A stretch of 64,000 bases of DNA. It comes from Hymenobacter terricola (GTDB lineage: Bacteria; Bacteroidota; Bacteroidia; Cytophagales; Hymenobacteraceae). Numbering within the stretch: the stretch's first letter is position 1; every line of letters begins with the position of its first letter. Shown in pieces: positions 15,815 through 24,657 of the stretch. The notes under the pieces were generated by a model. That model searched no databases, was not told the origin of the DNA, and saw nothing but the letters and a program-made list of their open reading frames with translations. The stretch is from positions 334,928-398,927 of the forward strand of contig NZ_JAGEMO020000007.1 of NCBI RefSeq assembly GCF_017921975.2, given 5' to 3'. The position numbers and the translations under genes were made by a program.

Positions 15815-16957
15815 ATGCCAATAGCCCCGCCCGCCCGCCTCGACCCATTTCTCAGCCAGAAGCTGCGGTTCTGGTCGCTGGTGGCCATGGTGCTGCTGAT
15901 TTACGTGCACGGCTACAACCTGCACCCGCGTTACCTGCAGCCCTTCACGCCGGTGCAGGAGCCGCTGGGGCCAGGCACCTGGCTGCAGTATTTGCTGGCC
16001 AATGGGCTGCTGCGCTTTCGTATTCCCATTCTGTTTGCCATTTCGGGCTACCTGTTTGCCCGGCGCGACGGGGCCGAGCCGCACGGCCAGCGGGTGCGCC
16101 GCCGCTTGCGCACGCTGGGCCTCCCCTACCTGCTCTGGAGCGGGCTGTGGCTGCTGGTGCTGTGGGCGCTGGAGCATTTTGCCATCACCCGGCAAGCGGT
16201 GATTGATGCCGAAATCAGCCCGTTCTGGCCCCGGCAGTTGCTCAGCCAGCTCACGGCCGGCGAGCTGCTGGTGCGCTGGCTGGTGCTGCCCGCGCCGTTT
16301 CAGCTATGGTTTTTGCGCAGCCTGCTGGTGTATAATCTGGCGTATCCGTGGCTAAAAAAACTCCTGCGCCATCCGAAGGTGTATTTCAGCGTGGCGGGGC
16401 TGCTGTGGTTTTTCATGGTGCCGCTGCCTTTGGTTGAGGGCGAAGGGCTGTTGTTTTTTGGGCTGGGCGTGTGGCTGGCCCTGCGCCAAGTGGATGTGCT
16501 GATGCCGCCCGGCTGGCTCCGGCTGCTGCCGCTGGTGGCGCTGTGGCTGGGCGTGTGCGTGCTCAAAACCTGGCTGGCCTTTCACGCCGGGCCGCCGTTT
16601 TCGACGCCCCTGGCGGTGGGGATGCTGGCGCTGCACAAAGTGGGCGAAGCCAGCGGCATACTGGTGGCCTGGTTTGGGCTCGATGGCCTCGTGCGATGGT
16701 GCATGGCCCGGGCCTGGTTCCGCTGGCTCACGGGCTTTTCGTTTCTGATTTACGTGCTGCACGTGCCCTTCGTGAACTATGCCACCGAGCTGGCGTTGCG
16801 CTACGGACGGGCGGTGCCGCACATCCATTTGCTCACGTATCTGGCCCTGCCGCTGCTCATCATTGCCGTGAGTGTGGGCCTGGGGGCGCTGCTGCGGCGC
16901 GTGGCGCCAGGCGTTTATGCGGTGCTCACTGGTGGGCGGGGACTGGCTACGTCGTAA
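15815..16957 (+). CDS. Acyltransferase 3 family membrane protein
   Basis: This 380-residue integral membrane protein has about ten hydrophobic segments. The N-terminal helix FWSLVAMVLLIYVHGYN carries the catalytic-type His of the family, followed by RIPILFAISGYLFARR and RRRLRTLGLPYLLWSGLW; the C-terminal part has GFSFLIYVLHVPFVN. Members move acyl groups onto sugars, lipids or peptidoglycan at the membrane. The substrate is unknown, as no polysaccharide genes are nearby. The start at 15815 directly precedes the cytoplasmic N-terminus. Confidence 0.85.
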   Translation: MPIAPPARLDPFLSQKLRFWSLVAMVLLIYVHGYNLHPRYLQPFTPVQEPLGPGTWLQYLLANGLLRFRIPILFAISGYLFARRDGAEPHGQRVRRRLRTLGLPYLLWSGLWLLVLWALEHFAITRQAVIDAEISPFWPRQLLSQLTAGELLVRWLVLPAPFQLWFLRSLLVYNLAYPWLKKLLRHPKVYFSVAGLLWFFMVPLPLVEGEGLLFFGLGVWLALRQVDVLMPPGWLRLLPLVALWLGVCVLKTWLAFHAGPPFSTPLAVGMLALHKVGEASGILVAWFGLDGLVRWCMARAWFRWLTGFSFLIYVLHVPFVNYATELALRYGRAVPHIHLLTYLALPLLIIAVSVGLGALLRRVAPGVYAVLTGGRGLATS

Positions 16958-17131
16958 TTTTGGGGTTCGATTGGCCGCCGCCTAGTCTAATCCCGCATTC
17001 GGTCGCTCATTATTGCCCAACACCTTACGCTACAGCTACCCTTTTTTATTCCCGCCGCCCGAATTCCGGCCCCACGCCCCAGCGCAAGCCCAAGCCGTGT
17101 CATCCCCTGCATTCGACTAAATCCGCGATAA

Positions 17132-18445
17132 GTGAAAGTTAGAAATCAAACCACCAACAAAGTAAACGTCATCACCCTCGGCTGCTCGAAGAACATCGTG
17201 GACAGCGAAGTGCTGATGGGCCAGCTCGTGGCCAACGACTTCGACGTGACCCACGAGGCCGAGAAGTCCGACGCCAACATCGTCATCATCAACACCTGCG
17301 GCTTTATCGACAATGCCAAGCAGGAAAGCATCGACACCATTCTGCGCTACGCGGATGAGAAGGAGGCCGGCCGGCTGGATAAGCTCTACGTGACGGGCTG
17401 CCTCTCGCAGCGCTACAAGGATGAGCTGGAAGTGGAAATCCCGCAGGTAGACGCCTATTTCGGCACCCTGGAGCTGCCCCAGATGCTGAAGGTGCTCAAC
17501 GCCGACTACAAGCACGAGCTCATCGGCGAGCGCCTCATTACCACGCCCAGGCACTACGCCTACTTCAAAATCGCGGAGGGCTGCAACCGCCCCTGCTCGT
17601 TCTGCGCCATCCCGCTGATGCGCGGCAAGCACGTCGACCGCACCATTGAGGACCTGGTGAAGGAGGCCAAGCGCCTCGCCGCTCAGGGCACCAAGGAGCT
17701 GATTCTCATTGCCCAGGACCTGACCTATTACGGCCTGGAAGCCTACGGCGAGCGCAAGCTGGCCGACCTGCTTCGCAACCTCTCGGATGTGAACGGCATC
17801 GACTGGATTCGCCTGCAATACGCCTACCCCTCGCAGTTCCCGCTGGATGCGCTGGATGTGATGGCCGAGCGCGAAAATATCTGCAAATACCTCGACATGC
17901 CCTTGCAGCACGGCTCCGATGCCATGCTAAAAAGCATGCGCCGGGGCATCACCAAGCGCCGCACCATCGAGCTGGTCGATACCATTCGGCAGCGCGTACC
18001 GGGCATTGCCCTGCGCACCACGCTCATCGCCGGCCACCCCGGCGAGACGGAGCAGGACTTCCGGGAGATGGTTGATTTCGTGGAACAGACGCGGTTTGAG
18101 CGCCTGGGCATCTTTACCTACTCGCACGAGGAAAACACGCACTCGCACACCTTGGTGGATGACGTGCCGGCTGAATTGAAGCAGGAGCGCGCCGACGCCA
18201 TCATGGAGCTGCAGCAGGGCATTTCGATGGAGCTGAACGAAGCCCGCGTGGGCCAGACCTACAAGGTGCTGTTCGACCGCAAGGAAAGCGGCTATTTCGT
18301 GGGCCGCACCGAGTTCGACTCGCCCGAAGTGGACAACGAAGTGCTGGTGCCGGTGGAAAAAGACACCTTCGTGCGCCTTGGCGATTTTGCGAATGTGACG
18401 ATTGATTCGGCCTCGGATTTCGACCTCTACGGGCATTTGGTGTAG
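17132..18445 (+). CDS. rimO: Ribosomal protein S12 methylthiotransferase RimO
   Basis: RimO is a radical-SAM enzyme that adds a methylthio group to an Asp of ribosomal protein S12. The 437-residue protein has the N-terminal UPF0004 domain with cluster Cys (LGCSKN, INTCGF, VTGCLSQR), the radical-SAM motif CNRPCSFC (Cys 151, 155, 158) and a C-terminal TRAM domain (GQTYKVLFDRKESGYFVGR). SHEENTHSH and the S12-type signature distinguish it from MiaB. The start is GTG at 17132; no ATG fits better. Its stop codon lies inside the inverted repeat at 18440. Confidence 0.95.
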   Translation: MKVRNQTTNKVNVITLGCSKNIVDSEVLMGQLVANDFDVTHEAEKSDANIVIINTCGFIDNAKQESIDTILRYADEKEAGRLDKLYVTGCLSQRYKDELEVEIPQVDAYFGTLELPQMLKVLNADYKHELIGERLITTPRHYAYFKIAEGCNRPCSFCAIPLMRGKHVDRTIEDLVKEAKRLAAQGTKELILIAQDLTYYGLEAYGERKLADLLRNLSDVNGIDWIRLQYAYPSQFPLDALDVMAERENICKYLDMPLQHGSDAMLKSMRRGITKRRTIELVDTIRQRVPGIALRTTLIAGHPGETEQDFREMVDFVEQTRFERLGIFTYSHEENTHSHTLVDDVPAELKQERADAIMELQQGISMELNEARVGQTYKVLFDRKESGYFVGRTEFDSPEVDNEVLVPVEKDTFVRLGDFANVTIDSASDFDLYGHLV

Positions 18446-18540
18446 AGACGCAACATTTTGCGTCTCGTTGTTGAACGATTACCATTAAACGACACCCAGG
18501 CGGCGCGGACGACGAGCCTTCAACTCTTGCGTCTCTGCAC
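18440..18540. repeat. TAGAGACGCA-family inverted repeat element
   Basis: The left end GTAGAGACGCAACATTTTGC is itself a hairpin (GAGACGCAA...TTGCGTCTC), and the right end CTTGCGTCTCTGCAC mirrors it. It is related to the element at 41692-41812. The rimO stop TAG (18443-18445) is part of its left end. Confidence 0.75.
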
Positions 18541-18570
18541 CGTTCATTCACCCAAAAGTAACTTTTCGGC

Positions 18571-18631
18571 CGGGGCCGGGTTTTGTGCGGACTTTTGCCA
18601 TTGGCTGAGGTTCGCCCCGAACCCGGCCCCG
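18571..18631 (+). promoter_or_regulatory. Long-range hairpin in the bshC leader
   Basis: 12-bp perfect inverted repeat CGGGGCCGGGTT (18571-18582) / AACCCGGCCCCG (18620-18631), ending 10 bases before the bshC ATG. A TAACTTTT box (18559-18566) just upstream may be the promoter, which would place the hairpin in the 5' leader; it could affect translation or act as an attenuator. Confidence 0.5.
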
Positions 18632-18641
18632 CTCTTTTGCC

Positions 18642-20237
18642 ATGCCCACTCTTTGTACCACCCTGCCCTACGCCGCCACCGGCGCGTTTTCGGGCCTGCT
18701 GACTGACTATATCGCCCAGAAGCCTGAGTTGGCGCCGTTCTACAACCGCTGGCCCGCGCTGGAAAACTTCGCTGCCCAAATCGAGGAGAAGAAAGCGGCT
18801 TACACGCCCGAGGCCCGCCAGCGGCTGGTAGCCGCCCTGCGCGAGCAGTATGGCCCCGCGCCCGCGCCCGCCATCGAAGCCAGTCTGCAATTGCTGGCCG
18901 CGCCCACCACCTTCACCGTGACGACCGGGCACCAGCTCAACCTGCTCACCGGGCCGCTGTATTTCATCTACAAAATCGTGTCGGCCATCAAGCTGAGCCG
19001 GGAATTGAAGGCGAAATACCCGCAGTACGATTTCGTGCCGGTGTATTGGATGGCCACCGAGGACCACGATTTTGCCGAAATCAACCATTTCTCGCTGTTC
19101 GGCAAAACGTATTCCTGGGATGCGGCCGGTACGGGCGGGCCCGTGGGCCGGCTCCCGCTCGACGGTTTTGAGGAGCAGCTGCTGAGCCAGCTGCCGCCCG
19201 AGGTACCGGCGGCTTTCCACGAGGCTTATTCGACTTCCAAAAACCTGGCCGAAGCCACCCGCAAGCTGGCCGATTCGCTGTTCGGCGAGTTCGGGCTGGT
19301 GACGCTCGATGCTGACCGCCCGGCCCTGAAACAGGCCCTGGTGCCACTGCTGACCAAGGAAATCGGGGAGCAGGTTTCGAACGCCGCCGTGCAGGCTGCC
19401 AACGGCCGCCTCACCGCCGCCGGCTACAAGCCGCAGGTGTATTCACGGCCCATCAACCTGTTTTTCATCACCGACGAAGGTAAGCGCGAGCGCCTGGAAC
19501 CCGACACCAACGGCGCTGATTGCGTGGAAGTCACCATTCGCAATACGGCCAAGTGCCACAGCCAGGCCGAATTGCTGGAGCTGGCCCAGACGCACCCCGA
19601 GCAGTTCAGCCCCAACGTGGTGCTGCGGCCGGTTTATCAGGAAACCCTGCTGCCCAATCTGGTCTACATCGGCGGCGGGGCCGAGGTGGCGTACTGGTTT
19701 CAGCTGAAGGACGTGTTTGCAGCTTTCGGCGTACCCTACCCCATTGTGCTGCCGCGCAACTCGGCCGAATACATCAGCCGGGCCAATGCGGGCAAACTGA
19801 AGAAGCTGGGGCTGACTTCGCTGGAGATTTTCCGCCCGCTGCCGGAGTTGAAAAAGCTGGTCGGCGCCGCGCTGGGCCAGGAGGAAGTGAGCCTGAAGGA
19901 GCAGCAGCAGGCCCTGGCCGCCGCTTTCCAGCAGGTGCAGGACGTGGCCCAGCGCCTCGACCCGACGTTGGTAAAAACCGTGGCCGCCGAAGCCCAGAAA
20001 GCCGCCGCCGGTCTCGCCGGCCTCGAAAAGCGCCTCAGCAAAGCCGCCGAAACCAAGCATGAAACCGCTTACACGCAGCTCGCCGCGCTCAAAGACAAGC
20101 TATTTCCCAACGGCGGCCTGCAGGAGCGCAGCGAGAACGTGCTGAGTATTCTGATTAATAACCCCGGCTTCGTTCAGCAGCTGATTGAGGCATTTGAGCC
20201 GCTGGCGCTGGCGTTCACGGTGCTGGAAGAGGAGTAA
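18642..20237 (+). CDS. bshC: Bacillithiol biosynthesis cysteine-adding enzyme BshC
   Basis: BshC is thought to add cysteine to glucosaminyl-malate in the last step of bacillithiol synthesis. The 531-residue length is normal for the family. Diagnostic segments are TFTVTTGHQLNLLTGPLYFI, PVYWMATEDHDFAEIN, FGLVTLDADRPALK, YSRPINLFFI and GGAEVAYWFQLKDVF, with a C-terminal coiled coil before LFPNGGLQERSENVL. Bacillithiol is the main low-molecular-weight thiol in many Bacteroidota. bshA and bshB are not in the window. Confidence 0.93.
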   Translation: MPTLCTTLPYAATGAFSGLLTDYIAQKPELAPFYNRWPALENFAAQIEEKKAAYTPEARQRLVAALREQYGPAPAPAIEASLQLLAAPTTFTVTTGHQLNLLTGPLYFIYKIVSAIKLSRELKAKYPQYDFVPVYWMATEDHDFAEINHFSLFGKTYSWDAAGTGGPVGRLPLDGFEEQLLSQLPPEVPAAFHEAYSTSKNLAEATRKLADSLFGEFGLVTLDADRPALKQALVPLLTKEIGEQVSNAAVQAANGRLTAAGYKPQVYSRPINLFFITDEGKRERLEPDTNGADCVEVTIRNTAKCHSQAELLELAQTHPEQFSPNVVLRPVYQETLLPNLVYIGGGAEVAYWFQLKDVFAAFGVPYPIVLPRNSAEYISRANAGKLKKLGLTSLEIFRPLPELKKLVGAALGQEEVSLKEQQQALAAAFQQVQDVAQRLDPTLVKTVAAEAQKAAAGLAGLEKRLSKAAETKHETAYTQLAALKDKLFPNGGLQERSENVLSILINNPGFVQQLIEAFEPLALAFTVLEEE

Positions 20238-20255
20238 CTGGATATCTTTTAAGCA

Positions 20256-20660
20256 ATGGAAATAGCCGGTATAGAAAACCAAGAACTGGTTATTGCCCAC
20301 TTTGGTCAGTGGCCGGCTTTTCACGATGCTGAAATAGTCAGCATCCTTTTTGAGCGAGCCGAGCAAGGGTACTGGCCAGTTATCTCGCTCAAGATTTATA
20401 CGGTGGGTGGGTTTGATAGAAAAACCTCCACCGCTGCCAAGCATTGCTTAATTGAGTTGCTCTTTGCTGGAGTACAGGACCATGAACTCGCGGGTTTTAA
20501 TCATCAAAATGTCGTGTTCAGCATCGATTTCACGAAAGTGGGCAATCTGATTATGTGCGACATTGAACCCTGCTACGGAGTGAGTGGCTACATCGCGGCG
20601 GAGCGGGTGGTGGTCGAAAGCGTCTCATTGCTGGATGGTAATCCAAGGCCACTCCTGTAA
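20256..20660 (+). CDS. Immunity protein 50-like orphan
   Basis: This 134-residue soluble protein has the segment HFGQWPAFHDAEIVSILFER, which resembles the F.WPSFHDAEV pattern of the Imm50 family (immunity proteins of polymorphic toxin systems). No toxin gene is adjacent. Base composition is lower in G+C than the neighbours (31 of 60 in 20401-20460). It sits 18 bases after bshC and 6 bases before the next gene, on the same strand, so it may be read as part of that operon. The family call rests on one motif and is moderate. Confidence 0.55.
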   Translation: MEIAGIENQELVIAHFGQWPAFHDAEIVSILFERAEQGYWPVISLKIYTVGGFDRKTSTAAKHCLIELLFAGVQDHELAGFNHQNVVFSIDFTKVGNLIMCDIEPCYGVSGYIAAERVVVESVSLLDGNPRPLL

Positions 20661-20666
20661 CAATTT

Positions 20667-21257
20667 ATGACCAAAGCCGAACTCCGCCGCACCGCCCTGG
20701 CCCGCCGCATGGCACTGGATGCGGGCGAGGTGGCGCGCCGCAGCGATAAGCTGCGCGAGAACCTGCTCCGCCAGTTCCCGGTGGAGCAGTGGCAGTGGCT
20801 GCACCTGTTCATGTCGCTGGAAAGCCGTAATGAGCCCCGTACCTGGCCTATAGTTAGTTGGGTGTGGGGCGAGGAATTGCCCCTGCGGCTGGCCGTGCCC
20901 GTGGTGCAGCCGGATGGCGAAACCCTGCGGCACTACGAACTGACGCCGGACACCCAACTCACCCAAAACCGCTGGGGTATTGACGAGCCGGTGCCCGACC
21001 CCGTGACCGCGCCGGAAGTATTGCCGGCCGTGCTGGATGCCGTGCTGGTGCCGCTGCTGGCCGTGGACCGCGCCGGCCAGCGCGTGGGCTACGGGGGAGG
21101 ATTCTACGACCGGTTTCTGGCCCGGTGCCGGCCGGGCACGCAGTTCATCGGGCTCAATATGCTCGATGAGCCGCCCGTGAGCCGCATTGCCGACGTGCTG
21201 CCCACCGACGTACCGCTCACGGCCTACATCACGCCGGGCAAGGTGTGGCGGTTCTGA
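20667..21257 (+). CDS. 5-formyltetrahydrofolate cyclo-ligase
   Basis: This converts 5-formyl-THF to 5,10-methenyl-THF using ATP in one-carbon metabolism. The 196-residue protein matches the family in length and has the N-terminal KAELRRTALARR, the basic substrate region HYEL-TPDTQLTQNRWGIDEP, and the signature VPLLAVDRAGQRVGYGGGFYDRFL near the C-terminal half. It is 6 bases downstream of the Imm50-like gene. The start ATG at 20667 gives the usual N-terminus. Confidence 0.92.
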   Translation: MTKAELRRTALARRMALDAGEVARRSDKLRENLLRQFPVEQWQWLHLFMSLESRNEPRTWPIVSWVWGEELPLRLAVPVVQPDGETLRHYELTPDTQLTQNRWGIDEPVPDPVTAPEVLPAVLDAVLVPLLAVDRAGQRVGYGGGFYDRFLARCRPGTQFIGLNMLDEPPVSRIADVLPTDVPLTAYITPGKVWRF

Positions 21258-21365
21258 GAAATTAAGGAATAACGCCTTTTTAAGGGATTCTGATATGTGT
21301 TTGGGGAATAATTTTTCAGCGGTAAATTCCTCACAATAAGCCATTAGAACGCAGCGTTGGCCGGG

Positions 21366-21373
21366 TATCTTTC
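21366..21373 (+). promoter_or_regulatory. -7 box TATCTTTC before exbD
   Basis: TATCTTTC differs from TAnnTTTG at the last base and lies 21 bases before the exbD start, in an intergenic region with no other candidate. Confidence 0.45.
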
Positions 21374-21394
21374 ACCTCATACGGTACAGAACCC

Positions 21395-21922
21395 ATGGCA
21401 GAAATCCAGCAGCAGGCGGCCGGGCCACCCAAAGGCGGCAAACGACGAGCAAAGAAAATGTCGACCAAAATCGACATGACGCCCATGGTGGACCTGGCGT
21501 TTCTGCTGCTCACCTTCTTCATGCTCACCACCACGTTCGCCAAGCCCTACGTGATGCAGCTCACGATGCCGGTGAAGAGCACGGAGCACACCGATGTTGC
21601 CAGGAACCGGGCCCTGACCATCATCCTCGGTAAGGGCCACCGGGTGCACTACTTCCTGGGGCTGAATGCGCCGAACGACAAAACCGTGCCGGTCCCGGAG
21701 CTGCACACGACCACCTTCGCCGCCAACGGCATCCGGCAGGTGCTGCTGGCGCGGCGGCAGCAGCAGCCCGGCCTGGTCGTGCTCATCAAGCCCAGTGCCG
21801 ATTCCAAGTACCAGGACATGATTGACATTCTGGATGAAATGAGCATCACCGAACAGAAAAAATACGCGTTGGTCAAGATTACCCAGGACGACTTAACCCT
21901 TCTTTCCCCCGCCGCATTATGA
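21395..21922 (+). CDS. exbD: ExbD/TolR family biopolymer transport protein
   Basis: ExbD works with ExbB to harvest the proton gradient and energise TonB. The 175-residue protein has a basic cytoplasmic N-terminus (GGKRRAKKMSTKIDMTPMVD), one transmembrane helix (LAFLLLTFFMLTTTF) with the conserved Asp in DMTPMVD, and a periplasmic domain. Its stop overlaps the start of the tonB gene by four bases (ATGA), so the pair is translationally coupled. No exbB is beside it, unlike most exbB-exbD-tonB operons. Confidence 0.9.
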   Translation: MAEIQQQAAGPPKGGKRRAKKMSTKIDMTPMVDLAFLLLTFFMLTTTFAKPYVMQLTMPVKSTEHTDVARNRALTIILGKGHRVHYFLGLNAPNDKTVPVPELHTTTFAANGIRQVLLARRQQQPGLVVLIKPSADSKYQDMIDILDEMSITEQKKYALVKITQDDLTLLSPAAL

Positions 21923-22749
21923 TGACCAATGCCCAGCTGGCCACGGCCAGCCTCGACGACATCGTGTTCGATGGTCGCAACCAGATTTACGGGGCCTATG
22001 AGCTCCGCGCCCTCTATCAGCGGCACGTGACGCGGGCGCTGGTCATCGCCACGGCCATTCTGGCGCTGCTGCTGGTGTTTCCCTTATTGGCGCAGCTGCT
22101 GAAGGAGAAAATGCCCGTGGCACCCCCCAAAGTCCTGGTCGAAACCATTCTGATTGCCCCGCCCATTGACCCAAAGGCCGTGACGCCACCGCCCATTGCT
22201 CCGCCCGTGGCACCACCCGCGCAGCCCCGGCCGCCGGTGGCCACCATCCGATTCACGCCGCCAGTGGTGACGCCCGATGACCGGGTGACCGAGGAGGTAC
22301 CCGACCAGAAAGTGCTGGAGAACGCGCACGTAGCCACCGTGACCCTGGAAGGCAAAGCCACCCCGACCGATTTAACGCCGCTGGAAGCCGTGGAAGGCCC
22401 TAAGACGGTGGAAGACGCAGTGGACAGTCACATCTATGTCTCGGTGGAGCAAATGCCCCAACTACCCGGCGGCGGCGGCCAGCTGGCCATCGTGGCAGCC
22501 ATTCAGAAGGCCGTGAAATACCCCGGCATCGACCTGCGCAACGGTACAGAGGGCCGCGTATATGTCAGCTTCACGGTGAACGCCAAAGGCGACGTGGCCG
22601 ACCTGAAAGTAGTGAAAGGGCTGAGCGCAACCCTCGATGAGGAAACGCTGCGAGCCATCAAAACGCTGCCCCGGTTTATTCCCGGCAAGCAAAACGGCCG
22701 CGACGTGAGCGTATCGTTCACCGTGCCGATTACGTTCAAAATTCAATAG
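21919..22749 (+). CDS. tonB: TonB family energy-transducing protein
   Basis: This 276-residue inner-membrane-anchored protein transmits energy to outer-membrane receptors such as those at 2263 and 37527. It has a cytoplasmic N-terminus typical of Bacteroidota TonB (DDIVFDGRNQIYGAYELR), one helix (ALVIATAILALLLVFPLLAQ), a Pro-rich periplasmic spacer (residues ~75-115) and the C-terminal TonB domain (GTEGRVYVSFTVNAKGDV, FIPGKQNGRDVSVSFTVPI). It is co-transcribed with exbD. Confidence 0.92.
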   Translation: MMTNAQLATASLDDIVFDGRNQIYGAYELRALYQRHVTRALVIATAILALLLVFPLLAQLLKEKMPVAPPKVLVETILIAPPIDPKAVTPPPIAPPVAPPAQPRPPVATIRFTPPVVTPDDRVTEEVPDQKVLENAHVATVTLEGKATPTDLTPLEAVEGPKTVEDAVDSHIYVSVEQMPQLPGGGGQLAIVAAIQKAVKYPGIDLRNGTEGRVYVSFTVNAKGDVADLKVVKGLSATLDEETLRAIKTLPRFIPGKQNGRDVSVSFTVPITFKIQ

Positions 22750-22776
22750 GTTTCCGGTTCGACAGGAAATCCGTTC

Positions 22777-22818
22777 AGCCCGTCATGCCCGGCTCAGCTC
22801 AGCATGACGGGCTTTTTT
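22777..22818 (+). terminator. Terminator of exbD-tonB
   Basis: 12-bp stem AGCCCGTCATGC / GCATGACGGGCT with a 13-base loop followed by a T run (22813-22818). The stem carries the same GTCATGC core as the dispersed inverted repeats of this window. Confidence 0.9.
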
Positions 22819-22820
22819 GC

Positions 22821-23375
22821 TCAATTCGCCCGCACCTCTTCCACCCCGGCAATGCGGGCCTGGCCCCACGGCGCAATGCTGACCCGCACCCGCAACGGGT
22901 GCGTCCGGCCCACTTTTTCCTGGCGCAGGGGGCTGCCATCGGGCACGTAATACCGCTCCAGGTTGAAGCGCAGGCCCAGGGAATTCCGGTACACATCGGT
23001 CACCCAGCCGCGCAGCACGGCTTGGCTGGCGCCGGGGTGCGGGGCGGTGGCATACACGCCCACGGCGGTACTCACGCTGTCGGGCCCGGTGGCCAGCAGC
23101 ACGAACACGCCCTGGCGGCGGCGCGGCGGGGCGGCATCGTGCCACAGGCGCAACGGGGCGGCGCTGATATTGTAGCGCAGGCGCACGAAGTCGCCGGTGA
23201 GCAGCTCACGCGGGTCGATGGGCTCCGTTGTGAGCACGATGCGCTGGCCAAAGGCCGCCGTGGCGTAGCCCGCGCCGGCCACGCCCAGCACGTAGAGCAC
23301 CTGCGCCGCCACCAGCAGACGCATCAGCGGCCGGCGGCGGGCCGGGGCCGAACACCAGGTGAGCAGGTCAGTCAT
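22821..23375 (-). CDS. GDYXXLXY domain-containing protein
   Basis: This 184-residue protein has an N-terminal membrane segment (RLLVAAQVLYVLGVAGAGYA) and the name-giving motif as GDFVRLRYNIS, with a second domain ending RVRVSIAPWGQARIAGVEEV. In many bacteria this family follows a DUF2157 membrane protein, as here: the start overlaps the end of the DUF2157 gene by 8 bases. The function of the pair is not known. The ATG at 23375 is chosen over upstream in-frame codons, which lie inside the neighbour. Confidence 0.85.
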   Translation of the reverse strand: MTDLLTWCSAPARRRPLMRLLVAAQVLYVLGVAGAGYATAAFGQRIVLTTEPIDPRELLTGDFVRLRYNISAAPLRLWHDAAPPRRRQGVFVLLATGPDSVSTAVGVYATAPHPGASQAVLRGWVTDVYRNSLGLRFNLERYYVPDGSPLRQEKVGRTHPLRVRVSIAPWGQARIAGVEEVRAN

Positions 23376-24657
23376 GGGGAGCGGGAGGGGAAGTTTCCGG
23401 GGTGGCGGGCGGAATGATGGGCGGGCTGCCGGCCTGCTGCGCCACCAGCGGCGTGGCGGCGGCCAGCGTCTGCACATTGCGGCGGCGCAGGTACCAGCTC
23501 AGGCTCAGCAGCAGCACCCCACCCACCAGGAAGAACACCGACTTATCAAAAAAGCCCCAGGTGAGCTTGAAATACGCCACGGCCGTGGCCACCACAAACA
23601 GCACCGCCCCGATGGTGAGCTGGTCGGAATCTTCGTCGCGGTGGGCGCGAGCCAGCACCGAGCCGGCGTGCGCGTACAGCACCACCAGCGTGGCCACAGC
23701 CAGCGGCAGCCCGCCCGGCAGGTAAAATCCCGGCAACAGCAGCAGCCAGTCGAGCAAAGTATCGAGCCGGCCCCGTGCCCGCTTACCGGCTACTGACAGC
23801 GCAAATACGGCCGCCAATGCCGCCAGGTACGGCAGCAGCGGCGGGCGCAGCACGTTGGCGTAGGTGTCGGTTTCGCCAAACGTGGCCAGCCCGAACATGA
23901 ACAGGTAGGCCGCTACCAGCGACGGTCCCTGCAAGGCCCGGCCGCCGGCGCGGTTCCGCTGCCAGTCGCCGGCCGCGTAGATGGCCATGGCCGGCACAAA
24001 AAACCAGGTTATTTTGGAATGCAGGGCGATAACGAGCAGGCCCGCCTGCCAGAGCAAGCCCACGGCCAGCACGGTGCTGCTCACCACTTCGGGCCGGCGC
24101 CACCAGTAGTAGCCCAGCCCGCCAGCCACCAGCACCGCCGTGGCGTAGCTGAAACTGCCCAACGACTCGACGCAATACGTTTGCACGGCCGCCCCAATCA
24201 GCACCGTGAGCAGCACCAGCAGCCGCGAGCCGTAGATGTAGCACAGGGCCGTGCCGGCCACCACCCAGGCCAGCAGGCCGCTCGCGTTGTAGCCCACCAG
24301 CTGGTAGAGCTGGCTGATGAGAATGATGCTGGCCCCGAAGAAAATCAGCCCCAATCCCATGAGGCCGTGGCCCAGGTCGGGGTTGCCGCGCCGCAGGAAG
24401 TAGCCCCCGGCCGCGTAGCTGCCCAGCAGGCTGCCCAGCAGCAGCGCCAGCCGCAGCGCGGCGGGCAGGGCCTGCCAGTTGGCCGCCACCAGGCTCAGGC
24501 CGCTGAGGCCCACCAGCACGCTGCCCAGCACCGGCAGCAGGCCCAGTGCCTGCGCCTCGGGCGGGTAGCGGGCCAGCAGCTTCAGCCGCTGCGCGTCGCT
24601 GATGATGCCTTCGGTGACCCAGGCCGGGCCATCGGTTTCGATAAATTTACGACTCAT
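23368..24657 (-). CDS. DUF2157 domain-containing membrane protein
   Basis: This 429-residue protein has a short soluble N-terminus (ETDGPAWVTEGIISDAQRLKLL, the DUF2157 signature region) and about a dozen hydrophobic segments, ending in a Pro-rich tail. It overlaps the zinc-ribbon gene upstream by 11 bases and the GDYXXLXY gene downstream by 8, so all are one operon. The start at 24657 (MSRKFIE) is chosen because it begins the family domain. Its biochemical role is unknown. Confidence 0.85.
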   Translation of the reverse strand: MSRKFIETDGPAWVTEGIISDAQRLKLLARYPPEAQALGLLPVLGSVLVGLSGLSLVAANWQALPAALRLALLLGSLLGSYAAGGYFLRRGNPDLGHGLMGLGLIFFGASIILISQLYQLVGYNASGLLAWVVAGTALCYIYGSRLLVLLTVLIGAAVQTYCVESLGSFSYATAVLVAGGLGYYWWRRPEVVSSTVLAVGLLWQAGLLVIALHSKITWFFVPAMAIYAAGDWQRNRAGGRALQGPSLVAAYLFMFGLATFGETDTYANVLRPPLLPYLAALAAVFALSVAGKRARGRLDTLLDWLLLLPGFYLPGGLPLAVATLVVLYAHAGSVLARAHRDEDSDQLTIGAVLFVVATAVAYFKLTWGFFDKSVFFLVGGVLLLSLSWYLRRRNVQTLAAATPLVAQQAGSPPIIPPATPETSPPAPHD

